A DNA stretch of 64,000 bases from Burkholderiales bacterium (GCA_027493935.1 JAOSJV010000011.1:318811-382810), one strand, 5' to 3'. Counted from the first letter of the stretch, positions 19,377 to 29,201 are shown. Made by a program: numbers and translations. The notes: a model not told the origin generated them from the sequence alone.

Positions 19377-19947
19377 GGGGTCGAGGCGCGCGCCCGGGCT
19401 GCGAAGGCACGCCACGGGGAAGGCCGCCCATCTCGCCCTCGTGTCTCTCATCGCCGCAGCCGCGCTGGCTACAGGCGTGTTCATGGCGCTTGAGCGAACG
19501 CGGCCCGACGCACCAGACGCGACTGCAGTGTCAGCGCTTACTCTTGCCAGGTTTTCGGATTTGCAGGGGCGAGAGCAGGCGATTCGAGCGTGGCAGGGAA
19601 AGATTCGCATTGTGAATTTCTGGGCCACGTGGTGTCCCCCATGCCGCCAAGAGATTCCAGGATTGATCGCGATTCAGCAGAGACACGCTGCGAACGGCGT
19701 CGAAGTGATCGGAATCGCCATCGATCGGGCCGATAAAGTGCGGACCTATGCGGCTGAGATGAAGATCGCGTACCCGATCCTCATCGCGGGTTTCGACGCA
19801 CTGGAGATCGCGCGGCAGCTCGGCAACAAGTCCGGCGCGCTGCCCTTTACGGTGGTGCTCGACCGGAACGGAGGGCTCGTCAAGACCCATCTCGGTCTGC
19901 TCACCGAGGCCGAACTCGAAGCCCTTCTCGCTCCGCTGCTCGGCTGA
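19369..19947 (+). CDS. TlpA/ResA-like membrane-anchored thioredoxin
   Basis: Periplasmic thiol-disulfide oxidoreductase of 192 residues. An N-terminal signal anchor lies at about 22-41 (LVSLIAAAALATGVFMAL). The thioredoxin fold has VNFWATWCPPCRQEIPGL with C89 and C92, and the cis-Pro region GALPFTVVLDRNG. It probably keeps cytochrome or other periplasmic thiols reduced. Its ATG lies within the end of the upstream gene. Confidence 0.9.
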   Translation: MSEGSRRAPGLRRHATGKAAHLALVSLIAAAALATGVFMALERTRPDAPDATAVSALTLARFSDLQGREQAIRAWQGKIRIVNFWATWCPPCRQEIPGLIAIQQRHAANGVEVIGIAIDRADKVRTYAAEMKIAYPILIAGFDALEIARQLGNKSGALPFTVVLDRNGGLVKTHLGLLTEAELEALLAPLLG

Positions 19948-20050
19948 CCCCGCGCGCGAGGCGGCTGAAAGTGCCAAACCACGGTAAAGCGTGGCGAATT
20001 TTTCCCCGAAAGTTGGACATCTGCCGCGAACTGCGGCAAACTCGCCGCGC

Positions 20051-20527
20051 ATGGGAGGACGGAAAACCGAGCGGCAGAGCCGGCGTGGTGGACGCGCGCG
20101 TCGCGTTCTGGTCGTGCACGGCCCGAATCTCAACCTGCTCGGAACCCGGGAGCCCGACATCTACGGCCGCGAGACACTCGCCGAGATCAACCGGCGCCTC
20201 GAGCGGGCGGCGCGGGCGGGGTGGGGCCGCAATCGCCTTCTTCCAGAGCAATCACGAAGGCGATCTGATCGACCGGGTGCAAGCGGCGCCGGCCGAAGGG
20301 GTCGGGTTCATCCTGATCAATCCGGGGGACTGACGCACACCAGCGTCGCGCTGCGGGACGCACTCGCCGGCGTGGCGATCCCGTTTGTCGAGATCCACCT
20401 GTCGAACATCCACGCCCGCGAGCATTTCCGCCGCCGCTCCTATTTCTCCGACCTGGCAGTCGGGACGATCTGCGGCCTGGGCAGCCGCGGCTACGACCTC
20501 GCGCTCGATTACGCGCTGCGCACCTGA
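20051..20527 (+). CDS. aroQ: 3-dehydroquinate dehydratase, type II (two frameshifts)
   Basis: Shikimate-pathway dehydratase. Three frames join to a full protein: [21 protein letters not shown] through [10 protein letters not shown]; a shift near 20220 to [16 protein letters not shown] and VGFILINPG; a shift at the G5 run near 20321-20325 to [19 protein letters not shown] and [19 protein letters not shown]. All active-site stretches are present (PNLNLLG, SNHEG, INPGxLTHTS, EIHLSN). Both shifts lie at or near G runs, so this is likely an intact gene misread. The start is the ATG at 20051, with a longer tail than usual before VLVVHG. Confidence 0.88.
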   Translation: MGGRKTERQSRRGGRARRVLVVHGPNLNLLGTREPDIYGRETLAEINRRLERAARAGWGRNRLLPEQSRRRSDRPGASGAGRRGRVHPDQSGGLTHTSVALRDALAGVAIPFVEIHLSNIHAREHFRRRSYFSDLAVGTICGLGSRGYDLALDYALRT

Positions 20528-20568
20528 CCCGGTCCGGCGCGCCGGACGGCCGCCGCGGGAGAACCGAC

Positions 20569-21015
20569 ATGGACCTGAGAAAGCTAAAGAAGCTGATCGA
20601 TCTCGTGCAGGAATCGGGCATCGCGGAACTCGAGATCACCGAAGGCGAGGAGAAGGTGCGGATCCGACGCGGCGGCGGCGCCGAGGTGCTCGGCCCGGTG
20701 CCCGCACCGGCGGCCGCGCCGGCGCCGCCATCGGCGGCCCCGGCGGCGCCTGCCGCGGCCGAGCCGCCGGAAGCGCCCGCGGGCCACCTCGTCAAGTCGC
20801 CGATGGTCGGCACGTTCTACCGCGCGACGTCGCCCGAGGCGAAGCCGTTCGTCGCGGTGGGCGACGCGGTCAAGGCCGGGCAGACCGTGTGCATCATCGA
20901 GGCGATGAAGCTCATGAACGAGATCGAGTGCGACCAGGACGGCGTGGTCAAGGCGATCCTGGTCGAGAACGGCCAGCCGGTCGAGTACGGCGAGCCGCTC
21001 TTCGTCATCGAGTAG
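20569..21015 (+). CDS. accB: acetyl-CoA carboxylase biotin carboxyl carrier protein
   Basis: Carries biotin between the carboxylase and transferase halves of acetyl-CoA carboxylase. The 148-residue protein has an N-terminal [20 protein letters not shown] segment, an Ala/Pro linker at about 45-70, and the biotinyl domain with [18 protein letters not shown], where K114 is the biotin site. It lies between aroQ and accC, a standard beta/gammaproteobacterial order. Confidence 0.97.
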   Translation: MDLRKLKKLIDLVQESGIAELEITEGEEKVRIRRGGGAEVLGPVPAPAAAPAPPSAAPAAPAAAEPPEAPAGHLVKSPMVGTFYRATSPEAKPFVAVGDAVKAGQTVCIIEAMKLMNEIECDQDGVVKAILVENGQPVEYGEPLFVIE

Positions 21016-21160
21016 CGGCCGCGTCACGATGCAAAGTCGGCGGCGCGAAGCCGGATATGCAAGGTTCCGGTGGGAGCGCAAGCGCCCAGTCCCTTTCGCC
21101 CGTTGGTCGTACGACCCCAGTTCGGGAAGAGGCACGGCTGCGATCCCGAGACAGCCATAG

Positions 21161-22526
21161 ATGTTCGAGAAGATCCTGATCGCCAACCGCGGGGAGATCG
21201 CGTTGCGCATCCAGCGCGCCTGCCGCGAGCTCGGCATCAAGACGGTCGTGGTGCACTCCGAGGCCGACCGCGAGGCGAAGTACGTCAAGCTCGCCGACGA
21301 GTCGGTGTGCATCGGCCCGCCGCCCTCGACCCAGTCCTACCTGAACATTCCCTCGATCATCTCCGCGGCCGAAGTGACCGACGCCGAGGCGATCCACCCG
21401 GGCTACGGTTTCCTGTCGGAGAACGCCGACTTCGCCGACAAGGTCGAGAAGAGCGGCTTCGTCTTCATCGGCCCGCGTCCGGAGAACATCCGGCTGATGG
21501 GCGACAAGGTGAGCGCCAAGGACGCGATGCGCAAGACCGGCATCCCGGTCGTGCCGGGGTCGGACGGCGCCCTGCCGGAGGACTCCGACGAGGTGCTGCG
21601 CATCGCGCGCGCGATCAAGTACCCGATCATTATCAAGGCCGCCGGTGGCGGCGGCGGGCGCGGCATGCGGGTCGTGCACACCGAGGCGGCGCTGCTGCCG
21701 GCGGTCGCCCTGACCCGGTCGGAGGCGCAGACCGCGTTCGGCAATCCGATGCTCTACATGGAGAAGTACCTGGAGCATCCGCGCCACATCGAGGTCCAGG
21801 TGCTCGCGGACGCGCACCGCAACGCGATCTACCTCGGCGAGCGCGACTGCTCCATGCAGCGCCGCCACCAGAAGGTGATCGAGGAGGCGCCCGCGCCGGA
21901 CATCACCGCGCGCCAGCGTGCGAAGATCGGCGAGCGCTGCGTCGAGGCGTGCCGCAAGATCAACTACCGCGGGGCCGGCACGTTCGAGTTCCTGTTCGAG
22001 GACGACGAGTTCTACTTCATCGAGATGAACACCCGCATCCAGGTCGAGCATCCGGTGACCGAGCTGGTGACCGGCGTCGATATCGTGCAGCAGCAGATCC
22101 GCATCGCGGCCGGCGAGAAGCTGGCGCTGCGCCAGCGCGACGTCGAGCTGCGCGGCCATGCGATCGAGTGTCGGATCAACGCCGAGGACCCGTTCCGGTT
22201 CACGCCGTCGCCGGGCCGGATCACCTCCTACCACCCGCCCGGCGGCCCGGGCATCCGGGTCGATTCGCACGTCTATCAGGGCTACACCGTGCCGCCGCAC
22301 TACGATTCGATGGTCGCCAAGGTAATCGCCTACGGCGCGACCCGCGATCAGGCGATCAGGCGCATGCGCGTCGCGTTGTCCGGAAATGGTGGTACAGGGC
22401 ATCCACACCAACATCGTCCTGCACCAGGACCTGCTGAACGACACGCGCTTCCTGCGCGGCGGCACGAGCATCCACTACCTCGAGCAAAAGCTCGCGCAGC
22501 TCGCCAAGCGCAACGCCGGCGGCTAA
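21161..22526 (+). CDS. accC: acetyl-CoA carboxylase biotin carboxylase (one frameshift)
   Basis: ATP-dependent carboxylation of biotin on AccB. The N-terminus [20 protein letters not shown], the Gly-rich loop [50 protein letters not shown] and [15 protein letters not shown] are all present. At about 22380 an extra base (TTGTCCGGAAATGG) breaks the frame. In the next frame the normal end follows: [35 protein letters not shown], stopping TAA at 22526. The joined length of about 455 residues is usual. As the gene is essential, a base-calling error is the best reading. Confidence 0.93.
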
Positions 22527-22536
22527 GCCGAGCGCC

Positions 22537-23430
22537 GTGGCCTGGGTGTCGCTCGTGCTCGAAGTCCCGGCGGACGCTGCCGACGCGCTCGCCGACGCGC
22601 TGCTCGCGCTCGGCGCGCTCGCGGTGGACGCCGAGGACGCGCAGGCGGGCACGCCCGGCGAGCGGCCGCTCTTCGACGAGCCCGGCGCGCCGGGCGCGGG
22701 CTGGCGCCGCGTGCGGCTGCGTGCGCTCTGCGGACCCGCCGAGGACGCCGCCGCGCTGGTGCGGGAAGCCGCCGCGCACGCCGGCCTCGCGGCGTCGCCC
22801 GCGTTCCGCGCCGAGCCGGTCGCCGATGCGGATTGGGTGCAGACCTCGCGCGCGCAGTTCCAGCCGTTGCAGGTCGAAGAGCGGCTGTGGATCGTACCTA
22901 CGTGGTGCGCGCCGCCCGACTCGGCGGCCGTCAACCTCGTGCTGGATCCCGGGCTTGCGTTCGGCACCGGCAGCCATCCCACGACCCGGCTGTGCCTGCG
23001 CTGGCTTGCGCGCCGCGTGCACGCCGGAGCGCGCGTCCTCGACTACGGCTGCGGTTCCGGTATATTGGCCATCGCCGCGGCGAAGCTCGGCGCAGGCCTG
23101 GTGGTGGGCGTGGACATCGATGCGGCCGCGATCGGCGCGGCGCGCGCGAACGCCGCGGCGAACGGCGCCGCCGTCCGCTTCCAGGACGCGGCCGCGCCGC
23201 TCGACATGGACGCCGATCTCGTGGTCGCCAACATCCTCGCCAATCCGCTCAAGGTGCTCGCGCCGCTCGTCGCCCGCCACACGCGTCACGGCGGCCGGCT
23301 CGCGCTCGCCGGGCTGCTCGATTCGCAGGCCGGCGACGTCGCAGACGCCTACGCGCAGTGGTTCGACGTGCGGACGTTCGACGCGCTCGATGGGTGGACG
23401 GTGCTGGAAGGGGTGCGCCGATGGCCCTGA
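22537..23430 (+). CDS. prmA: ribosomal protein L11 methyltransferase
   Basis: SAM-dependent trimethylation of ribosomal protein L11. The 297-residue product has the N-terminal substrate-binding half ([20 protein letters not shown]) and the methyltransferase core: [56 protein letters not shown] and [18 protein letters not shown]. Start GTG 22537 is ten bases after accC. Its 3' end overlaps the next gene. Confidence 0.95.
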   Translation: MAWVSLVLEVPADAADALADALLALGALAVDAEDAQAGTPGERPLFDEPGAPGAGWRRVRLRALCGPAEDAAALVREAAAHAGLAASPAFRAEPVADADWVQTSRAQFQPLQVEERLWIVPTWCAPPDSAAVNLVLDPGLAFGTGSHPTTRLCLRWLARRVHAGARVLDYGCGSGILAIAAAKLGAGLVVGVDIDAAAIGAARANAAANGAAVRFQDAAAPLDMDADLVVANILANPLKVLAPLVARHTRHGGRLALAGLLDSQAGDVADAYAQWFDVRTFDALDGWTVLEGVRRWP

Positions 23431-24386
23431 TCACCCGCTGCCCGGCGTGCGAAACCGCATTCCGCGTGCACCAGCATCAGCTCGCCGCGCGCGACGGCCG
23501 CGTGCGCTGCGGACGCTGCGCGGTCGTGTTCGACGCGCGCGAGGCGCTGGTTGCGGAGACCCCGGAAGCGCCCGAGGCACCCGCGCCGCGGAGGCGCACG
23601 GCCGCCGAACCGCCGGCCGAAGACGTCCGGGAGGCGCTGGACGAGCCGATCGCGCCGCTCGAGCCGACAACACCCACCGGCACGCCCGATGAGGCGCGCG
23701 ACGCAGCTTCGCTGGCATCGCCGCGCTCGGTTCCCGGCACGCGCCCGGAAGGACCGCCTTCGGCCCCGCTCGGCCAACCGCCCGCCGACGAGGGCTGGCG
23801 CGCAGTGCGCGGCGCGGCGACGCTGCCACCGGCCACCGGGGGCGCGGAGACGGCGGACGAGAACGAGGACGAGTATGGCTTCGGTCCGCAGCGCCGGCGG
23901 CGGGCGCGAACCGCCGCGATCCTCTGGGGCGCGGCCACGCTCGTGCTCGCGGTGGTGCTCGCGCTGCAGGCGACCTACCAGTTCCGCGGCGACCTCGCGG
24001 CGCGCGTTCCCGAACTGCGCGGCTGGTTCGATCGGGCGTGCGAGACCCTCGGCTGCGACGTCCCGCTGCCGGCGCGCTCGAGCATGATCACCATCGAGGC
24101 TTCCGAAATGCAGCCTCACGCCGATGCGCAGGGTGTGCTCCAGCTCTCCGCCATCCTGCGCAACCGCGCCACGTCCGCGCAGCGCCAGCCCTGGCTCGAG
24201 CTGACCCTCACCGACGCGCAGGACCGCGCCGTCGCGCGGCGCGTGCTCGCGCCGCGCGACTACCTCGGGCCGCGCGCCGAGCCCGAGACCGCCTTCCCCG
24301 CGGGCGCCGAGCGGTCGCTGCGCCTGCTGCTCGACGTGGACACGCTGCCCGCGCGCGGCTATCGCCTCCTGGTCTTCTATCCCTGA
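23421..24386 (+). CDS. zinc-ribbon and DUF3426-type membrane protein
   Basis: A 321-residue protein. N-terminal zinc ribbon of MJ0042 type ([12 protein letters not shown] with C7, C10; [11 protein letters not shown] with C30, C33), a long low-complexity Pro/Ala/Glu region, one membrane helix at about 163-184, and a C-terminal beta-rich domain ([30 protein letters not shown]) of the DUF3426 family. Function unknown; always seen after prmA in betaproteobacteria as far as I know. Overlaps prmA by ten bases. Confidence 0.85.
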   Translation: MALITRCPACETAFRVHQHQLAARDGRVRCGRCAVVFDAREALVAETPEAPEAPAPRRRTAAEPPAEDVREALDEPIAPLEPTTPTGTPDEARDAASLASPRSVPGTRPEGPPSAPLGQPPADEGWRAVRGAATLPPATGGAETADENEDEYGFGPQRRRRARTAAILWGAATLVLAVVLALQATYQFRGDLAARVPELRGWFDRACETLGCDVPLPARSSMITIEASEMQPHADAQGVLQLSAILRNRATSAQRQPWLELTLTDAQDRAVARRVLAPRDYLGPRAEPETAFPAGAERSLRLLLDVDTLPARGYRLLVFYP

Positions 24387-24399
24387 CGCCCGCTCACCC

Positions 24400-25344
24400 A
24401 TGACCAAGCGCACCCTGATCTGCGGTTCGATCGCCTTCGACAACATCATGGTCTTCCAGGGCCGGTTCAAGGAGCACATCCTGCCCGAGCAGATCCATAT
24501 CCTGAACGTCGCGTTCCTGGTGCCGGACCTGCGGCGCGAGTTCGGCGGCTGCGCCGGCAACATCGGCTATAACTTGAAGCTCCTCGGCGGCGAGCCGCTC
24601 GTGATGGCTGCGGTCGGCGAGGACGCGGGCCCGTATCTCGAGCGCCTCGACGCGTTCGGACTCGCCCGCGACCACGTGCGCACCGTGCCCGGGACGCTCA
24701 CCGCGCAAGCGTTCATCACCACCGACCTCGACGACAACCAGATCACCGCGTTTCACCCCGGCGCGATGAACCACTCGCACCTGAACCACGTCGCGCCAGA
24801 GCTCGACTCCGGCCTCGCGATCGTCGCCCCCGACGGGCGCGAAGGAATGGTGCAGCACGTGCGCGAGCTCGCCGCGGCCGGCATCCCGTTCGTGTTCGAC
24901 CCCGGCCAGGGCCTGCCGATGTTCTCGGGCGCCGAGCTGCTCGAGATGATCGGCCGCGCGTCCTACCTCGCGGTGAACGACTACGAGGGCAAGCTCATCG
25001 AGGAGAAGACCGGCCGCGATCTCGCGTCCCTCGCCGGGATGGTGCAGGCGCTCGTCGTCACCCGCGGCGCCGCCGGCTCCGTCATCCTGGCCGGCGGCCG
25101 ACGTTACGAGATCCCCGCCGTCGAGGCGGAGCAGGTCGTCGACCCGACCGGCTGCGGCGACGCCTACCGCGCCGGGCTGCTCTACGGCATCGGTGCGGCC
25201 TGGGAGTGGCCGAAGACCGGAAGGCTCGCCTCGCTGATGGGCTCGATCAAGGTCGCGTCGCGCGGCGGACAGAACCACCGTCCGACGCGCGAAGCGCTCG
25301 ACGCCCGGTACCGCCAGGCGTTCGGCGCGCCGCTGTGGGACTAG
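24400..25344 (+). CDS. PfkB-family carbohydrate/nucleoside kinase
   Basis: Ribokinase-fold kinase of 314 residues. First signature at REFGGCAGNIGYNLKLLGG; second at VVDPTGCGDAYRAGLL, where D254 is the catalytic base in a GCGD form of the usual GAGD. N-terminal LICGSIAFDNIMVF is typical of the adenosine kinase/sugar kinase branch. The substrate cannot be assigned. Fourteen bp after the DUF3426 gene. Confidence 0.85.
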   Translation: MTKRTLICGSIAFDNIMVFQGRFKEHILPEQIHILNVAFLVPDLRREFGGCAGNIGYNLKLLGGEPLVMAAVGEDAGPYLERLDAFGLARDHVRTVPGTLTAQAFITTDLDDNQITAFHPGAMNHSHLNHVAPELDSGLAIVAPDGREGMVQHVRELAAAGIPFVFDPGQGLPMFSGAELLEMIGRASYLAVNDYEGKLIEEKTGRDLASLAGMVQALVVTRGAAGSVILAGGRRYEIPAVEAEQVVDPTGCGDAYRAGLLYGIGAAWEWPKTGRLASLMGSIKVASRGGQNHRPTREALDARYRQAFGAPLWD

Positions 25345-25356
25345 GCAAACTCCGCA

Positions 25357-25378
25357 GAACCTCGCTTTTGCGAGGTTC
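25357..25378 (+). terminator. perfect nine-bp hairpin after the PfkB kinase
   Basis: Arms GAACCTCGC and GCGAGGTTC with a TTTT loop begin 13 bases after the kinase stop. No T-run follows, so it may be a factor-dependent or weak terminator. The rest of the 227-bp gap to plsC shows nothing I can assign. Confidence 0.5.
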
Positions 25379-25571
25379 CGCCCGGCAGGGGGATTGCAAT
25401 GGGGGCCGCAGGCGCCCTGCGCAGAGCGTCCCTTGTCCACCGGAGCACGGGACCGGCGCAGGGCAACCCGTTGACCCGCGGCTGCGTTTTCGTGGCCGCG
25501 TCGCGCGCGCCGCGCGTTCGCGTCACATCGGCGCGCTAGTCTCCGCGGGTCGCCGCACCGCCGAACCGCCC

Positions 25572-26378
25572 ATGCGCGCTCACTTCACGCCGATCCACGT
25601 TCGCTTCCTGCGCCTGCTGCGCGTGGCCGGCCACCTGCTCGCCGCATCGTGGATCACGTGGGCGCGCTTCCCGCGGCTCGATCCTGCGGCGCGCGAGCGC
25701 GAGATCCGGCGCTGGTCGCGCGCGCTGCTCGACATCCTCAACGTGCGCGTGCACCTTGCGCAGGGACCGGTCGCGCTGCCGCCGCGCTGCGTGCTGGTGT
25801 CGAACCACGTCTCGTGGCTCGACGTGTTCGTGGTGTTCGCGGTCCAGCCGGCGGTGTTCGTAGCGAAGAGCGACGTGCGCCGCTGGCCGCTCGTCGGCGC
25901 GCTGTGCGAGCGCGCGGGCACGCTGTTCATCGAGCGCGGCAGCGGTCGCCACGCCGTGCACGTCAACGGCCAGGTCGCCGCGACGCTCGCCGCGGGCCGC
26001 GTCTTCGCGGTGTACCCGGAGGGAACGACGACCGACGGGCGCACCATGCGGCCGTTCCACCGGGCGCTGTTCCAGCCGGCGATCGACGCCGCGGCGACGC
26101 TGCAGCCGGTCGCGATCCGCTACACCGGTCCCGACGGCGCCTGGAGCGGCGCGCCGGTCTACATCGACGACATGAGCCTCTGCGACTCGCTGTGGCGGCT
26201 CGTCTCGACGCAGGAGCTCGTCGCGGAGCTGCGCTTCGCCGCGCCCATCGCCGCCGCCGGCACGCACCGGCGCGAGCTCGCGCACCGCGCCGAGACGGCT
26301 ATCGCCGCCGCGCTCGGGCTCCCGGCGCCGCACAGGGCACCTGGAAGAGCGCCCGATCCTCCAACCGCACCGCCGTGA
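25572..26378 (+). CDS. plsC: 1-acyl-sn-glycerol-3-phosphate acyltransferase-like protein
   Basis: Membrane-associated acyltransferase for lysophosphatidic acid or a related lysolipid, 268 residues. The PlsC motifs are in place: VLVSNHVSWLDVFVVF (HX4D near residue 79), KSDVRRWPLVGALCERAGTL, the VYPEGTTTDGRTMRPFH block, and QPVAIRYTG. An N-terminal hydrophobic stretch anchors it. Its 3' end overlaps the convergent apaH by 80 bases; its Pro-rich last 20 residues may be non-essential. Confidence 0.87.
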   Translation: MRAHFTPIHVRFLRLLRVAGHLLAASWITWARFPRLDPAAREREIRRWSRALLDILNVRVHLAQGPVALPPRCVLVSNHVSWLDVFVVFAVQPAVFVAKSDVRRWPLVGALCERAGTLFIERGSGRHAVHVNGQVAATLAAGRVFAVYPEGTTTDGRTMRPFHRALFQPAIDAAATLQPVAIRYTGPDGAWSGAPVYIDDMSLCDSLWRLVSTQELVAELRFAAPIAAAGTHRRELAHRAETAIAAALGLPAPHRAPGRAPDPPTAPP

Positions 26379-27126
26379 GCTTGCTGCCCCAGACGCAGCC
26401 GGTGTCGAGCGCGATCAGGTCCGGACGCATCACGAGGCCGAGCGCCGACCAGTGCCCGCAGACGATCGGCACGCGACCGCGCCGGCGCGCCGGCACGTCG
26501 AACCACGGCAGGTAGCCGCGCGGCGCCTTCTGCGGCGGACCGACGACGTTGAACTCCATGCGCCCCTCCGGCGTGACGAACCGCATCCGGGTCATTGCGT
26601 TCACGATGACGCGCAGGCGGTCGTAGCCGCGCAGGCCGTCGCGCCAGCGCGCGGGCTCGGCGCCGTAGAGATGCGCCAGGAACCAGCGGTAGCGCGGGCC
26701 GCGCAGCGCCGCCTCGACCTCCGCGGCGAGCGCCCGCGCCGCCCGTACCGACCACGCGGGCAGCAGCCCGGCATGCACGAGCACGTGCCCCGAAGCGACG
26801 TGCATCAGCGCACGCGCGCGCAGCCACGCAATGAGCTCGTCGCAGTCGGACGCGGCGAGCACGTCGTCGAACGTGTCGCTCTTGCGGCGGCGGCCGAACC
26901 CCTCGGCGTAGGCGACGAGGTGAAGATCGTGGTTGCCTAGCACGACGGTCGCGCGGCGCCCGAGCGCGCGCACGAAGCGCAGCACCTCGAGCGACTGTGT
27001 GCCGCGGTTCACGAGATCGCCGACGAACCACAACCGGTCGCGCGCGGCGTCGAACCGGCACCGGCGCAGCAGTGCGGCGAGCGCGTCGAAGCAGCCCTGC
27101 ACGTCGCCGATCGCGTAGGTCGCCAT
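26299..27126 (-). CDS. apaH: symmetrical bis(5'-nucleosyl)-tetraphosphatase
   Basis: Hydrolyses Ap4A and related alarmones to two ADP. Metallophosphatase signatures are ordered as expected: ATYAIGDVQGCFDALAALL, LWFVGDLVNRGTQSLEV, VVLGNHDLHLVAYAEG, and YLPWFDVPARRRGRVPIVCG with the late His in GHWSALG. ATG 27126 is chosen over TTG 27135 because it opens directly on the family start. It follows comM by 14 bp on the same strand and converges on plsC. Confidence 0.93.
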   Translation of the reverse strand: MATYAIGDVQGCFDALAALLRRCRFDAARDRLWFVGDLVNRGTQSLEVLRFVRALGRRATVVLGNHDLHLVAYAEGFGRRRKSDTFDDVLAASDCDELIAWLRARALMHVASGHVLVHAGLLPAWSVRAARALAAEVEAALRGPRYRWFLAHLYGAEPARWRDGLRGYDRLRVIVNAMTRMRFVTPEGRMEFNVVGPPQKAPRGYLPWFDVPARRRGRVPIVCGHWSALGLVMRPDLIALDTGCVWGSKLTAVRLEDRALFQVPCAAPGARARRR

Positions 27127-27140
27127 GCCGGGCAAGGATA

Positions 27141-28643
27141 TCAGCCCGCGGTCCCGGGACCCCTCCGGTAGCCGACTGCCTCGGCGACGTGCGCCGCCGC
27201 GACCGACTCGGCGCCGGCGAGATCGGCGATCGTTCGCGCGAGCTTGAGCACCCGGTGATAGGCGCGCGCCGAAAGGGCGAGCCGCGCGATCGCGTGCTTG
27301 AGCAGCGCCTGTGCGGCGGCGTCGGCGCGGCAGTGCGGCTCGAGCTCGCGCGCCGCGAGCTCGCAGTTCGGCCTACCCTGGCGCGCGAGCTGCCCGGCGC
27401 GCGCCCGCGTCACCCGCTCGCGCACCGCCGCCGTGCTCTCCGTCGACGCGTGGCGCATGATCTCCTCCGCAGGCACGGCCGGGACCTCGACGTGAATGTC
27501 GATGCGGTCGAGGAGCGGCCCCGAGATCCGGCCGCGATAGCGCGCGACCTGGTCCGGCGTGCAGCGGCACCGGCCGCCGTAGTGTCCGAGATACCCGCAC
27601 GGACACGGGTTCATCGCCGCGACGAGCTGGAACCGTGCAGGAAAGTCCACCTGCCGCGCCGCGCGCGAGATCGTGACGCGGCCGCTCTCGAGCGGCTCGC
27701 GCAGCACCTCCAGCACCCGGCGGTCGAACTCGGGCAGCTCGTCGAGGAACAGCACCCCGCGGTGCGCGAGCGAGATCTCGCCGGGCCGCGGATCGCCGCC
27801 GCCGCCGACCAGCGCGGCGCTCGAGGCCGAGTGGTGCGGTGCGCGGAACGGCCGCGCGCGCCAGTCCTCGATCCGGAACCCGACGCAGGCGAGCGAGCGC
27901 ACCGCTGCCGATTCGAGCGCCTCCGCGTCGGTCATCTCGGGCAGCAGCCCCGGCAGGCGCGCGGCCAGCATCGACTTGCCGGTTCCCGGCGGCCCGGCCA
28001 TCAGCAGGCTGTGGCCGCCCGCGGCCGCGATCTCCAGCGCGCGCTTGGCGTGCGCCTGGCCCCTGACGTCGGCGAGATCCGGATAGCGCGGCGTCGCGTC
28101 GACCGCCGTCGGCGGTTGGCGCGCGAGCGGCGACTCGCCGGCGAGGTGCGCGCAGACCGCGAGCAGCGACGCCGCGGGATGGACCACCGCGCCGTCGACC
28201 AGCGCCGCTTCGCGCGCGCTCGCCGCGGGCAGCACGAACGCGCGGCCTTCGCCGGCCGCGCGCAGCGTCATCGCGAGCGCGCCACGCACCGCGCGCAGCT
28301 CGCCCGCGAGCGAGAGCTCGCCGGCGAACTCGTAGCGCGCGAGCGGCGTGTCCGGTATCTGCCCGGACGCGGCCAGGATCCCGAGCGCGATCGGCAGATC
28401 GAAGCGCCCGCTCTCCTTGGGGAGCTCGGCCGGCGCGAGGCTGACCGTGATCCGGCGCGACGGGAACGCAAAGCGGCAGTTCGCGAGCGCGGCGCGCACG
28501 CGCTCGCGGCTCTCCTTCACCTCGGTCTCGGCCAGCCCCACGATGGTGAAGCTCGGCAGGCCGTTTGCGAGGTGAACCTCGACGGTGACGAGCGGCGCAT
28601 CGAGCCCGGCGAGGGCACGACTATAGACGACGGCGAGGCCCAC
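27141..28643 (-). CDS. comM: ComM/YifB-type Mg-chelatase-like AAA ATPase
   Basis: Hexameric helicase-like ATPase needed for branch migration during natural transformation in studied relatives. The 500-residue product has the N-terminal Lon-like domain (VEVHLANGLPSFTIVGLAE), Walker A LLMAGPPGTGKSMLAARLPG, Walker B VLFLDELPEFDRRVLEVL, the zinc-like MNPCPCGYLGHYGGRCRC and a C-terminal helical domain (RLALSARAYHRVLKLARTIA). Start is GTG 28643. Confidence 0.94.
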   Translation of the reverse strand: MGLAVVYSRALAGLDAPLVTVEVHLANGLPSFTIVGLAETEVKESRERVRAALANCRFAFPSRRITVSLAPAELPKESGRFDLPIALGILAASGQIPDTPLARYEFAGELSLAGELRAVRGALAMTLRAAGEGRAFVLPAASAREAALVDGAVVHPAASLLAVCAHLAGESPLARQPPTAVDATPRYPDLADVRGQAHAKRALEIAAAGGHSLLMAGPPGTGKSMLAARLPGLLPEMTDAEALESAAVRSLACVGFRIEDWRARPFRAPHHSASSAALVGGGGDPRPGEISLAHRGVLFLDELPEFDRRVLEVLREPLESGRVTISRAARQVDFPARFQLVAAMNPCPCGYLGHYGGRCRCTPDQVARYRGRISGPLLDRIDIHVEVPAVPAEEIMRHASTESTAAVRERVTRARAGQLARQGRPNCELAARELEPHCRADAAAQALLKHAIARLALSARAYHRVLKLARTIADLAGAESVAAAHVAEAVGYRRGPGTAG

Positions 28644-28732
28644 GGCGGCGGCGGCGTGAACGGGGTTAAGCAGTGAACGCCGATGTCATCCGCGCGGATG
28701 ACCGAACGCCGGCCCGGCGGCGTCCGGCAGCG

Positions 28733-29002
28733 TCAGCGCCCGGCCGGATCGGCGTCGTCGCCGGCGGGCGCGAGGCGTTGCTCGAGCTCGGCGACCCGCG
28801 CTTCGAGCGCGGCGAGCTTCTCGCGCGTGCGCGCGAGCACCTTCGCCTGGATCTCGAACTCCTCGCGCGTCGCGAGATCGAGCCGCTCGAGCCCGGAGGC
28901 CACCAGGGCGCGAACACTGCGCTCGATGTCCTGCGCCGGGCTCGCCGCGAACAGCTCGCCGAGGCGCGCGGTGATCTCGTCGATGGGATTTGGCAACGCC
29001 AC
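28733..29002 (-). CDS. ubiK: UbiK-type ubiquinone biosynthesis accessory factor
   Basis: An 89-residue BMFP-family protein: an N-terminal amphipathic part (IDEITARLGELFAASPAQDI) and a C-terminal coiled coil (LARTREKLAALEARVAELEQ). In studied species UbiK assists the soluble Ubi complex. Start GTG 29002. It stands alone, 89 bp upstream of comM; that gap shows no assignable feature. Confidence 0.88.
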   Translation of the reverse strand: MALPNPIDEITARLGELFAASPAQDIERSVRALVASGLERLDLATREEFEIQAKVLARTREKLAALEARVAELEQRLAPAGDDADPAGR

Positions 29003-29076
29003 TGCTTGCGCTTCACGGCCGAGACGCGAGGAAGTCTAGCACGGTACGTGAGCTCGTCCCGAGACGGAGACCGTCA

Positions 29077-29093
29077 TGCACTGCCACGGTGCT
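29077..29093 (+). promoter_or_regulatory. NtrC-type enhancer site 1
   Basis: TGCACT-GCCAC-GGTGCT matches the NtrC dyad (GCAC, seven bases, GTGC). Centre at 29085, about 127 bases before the predicted start of transcription of the glnK unit. See the sigma-54 entry at 29185. Confidence 0.7.
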
Positions 29094-29108
29094 GCGAGCG
29101 CAGCAGGC

Positions 29109-29123
29109 GCACCGTCGCAGTGC
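29109..29123 (+). promoter_or_regulatory. NtrC-type enhancer site 2
   Basis: GCAC-CGTCGCA-GTGC repeats the same dyad and spacing as site 1. Its centre (29116) is 31 bases from that of site 1, three helical turns, so both would be on one face of the helix, as at classical glnA enhancers. Confidence 0.7.
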
Positions 29124-29184
29124 GTGCGGTGCGCCGATTATCCCCGACTGTCGTGCAATCCCTTGAAATCATGCGCAGAAATTT

Positions 29185-29201
29185 CTGGCACGGGCCGTGC
29201 T
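29185..29201 (+). promoter_or_regulatory. sigma-54 promoter of the torF-like/glnK/amtB unit
   Basis: CTGGCACGGGCCGTGCT matches the -24/-12 consensus YTGGCACG-N4-TTGCW with one mismatch (G for T in the -12 box). It lies 47 bases before the ATG at 29248. With two NtrC-type sites upstream this predicts activation under nitrogen limitation. Confidence 0.8.

Noticed and set aside
21161..23692. An 843-residue AccC with an extra C-terminal domain
   Set aside because: After about 22380 the residues become Arg/Pro/Ala-rich and antisense to nothing conserved; the true AccC ending is found one frame away and stops at 22526, before prmA.
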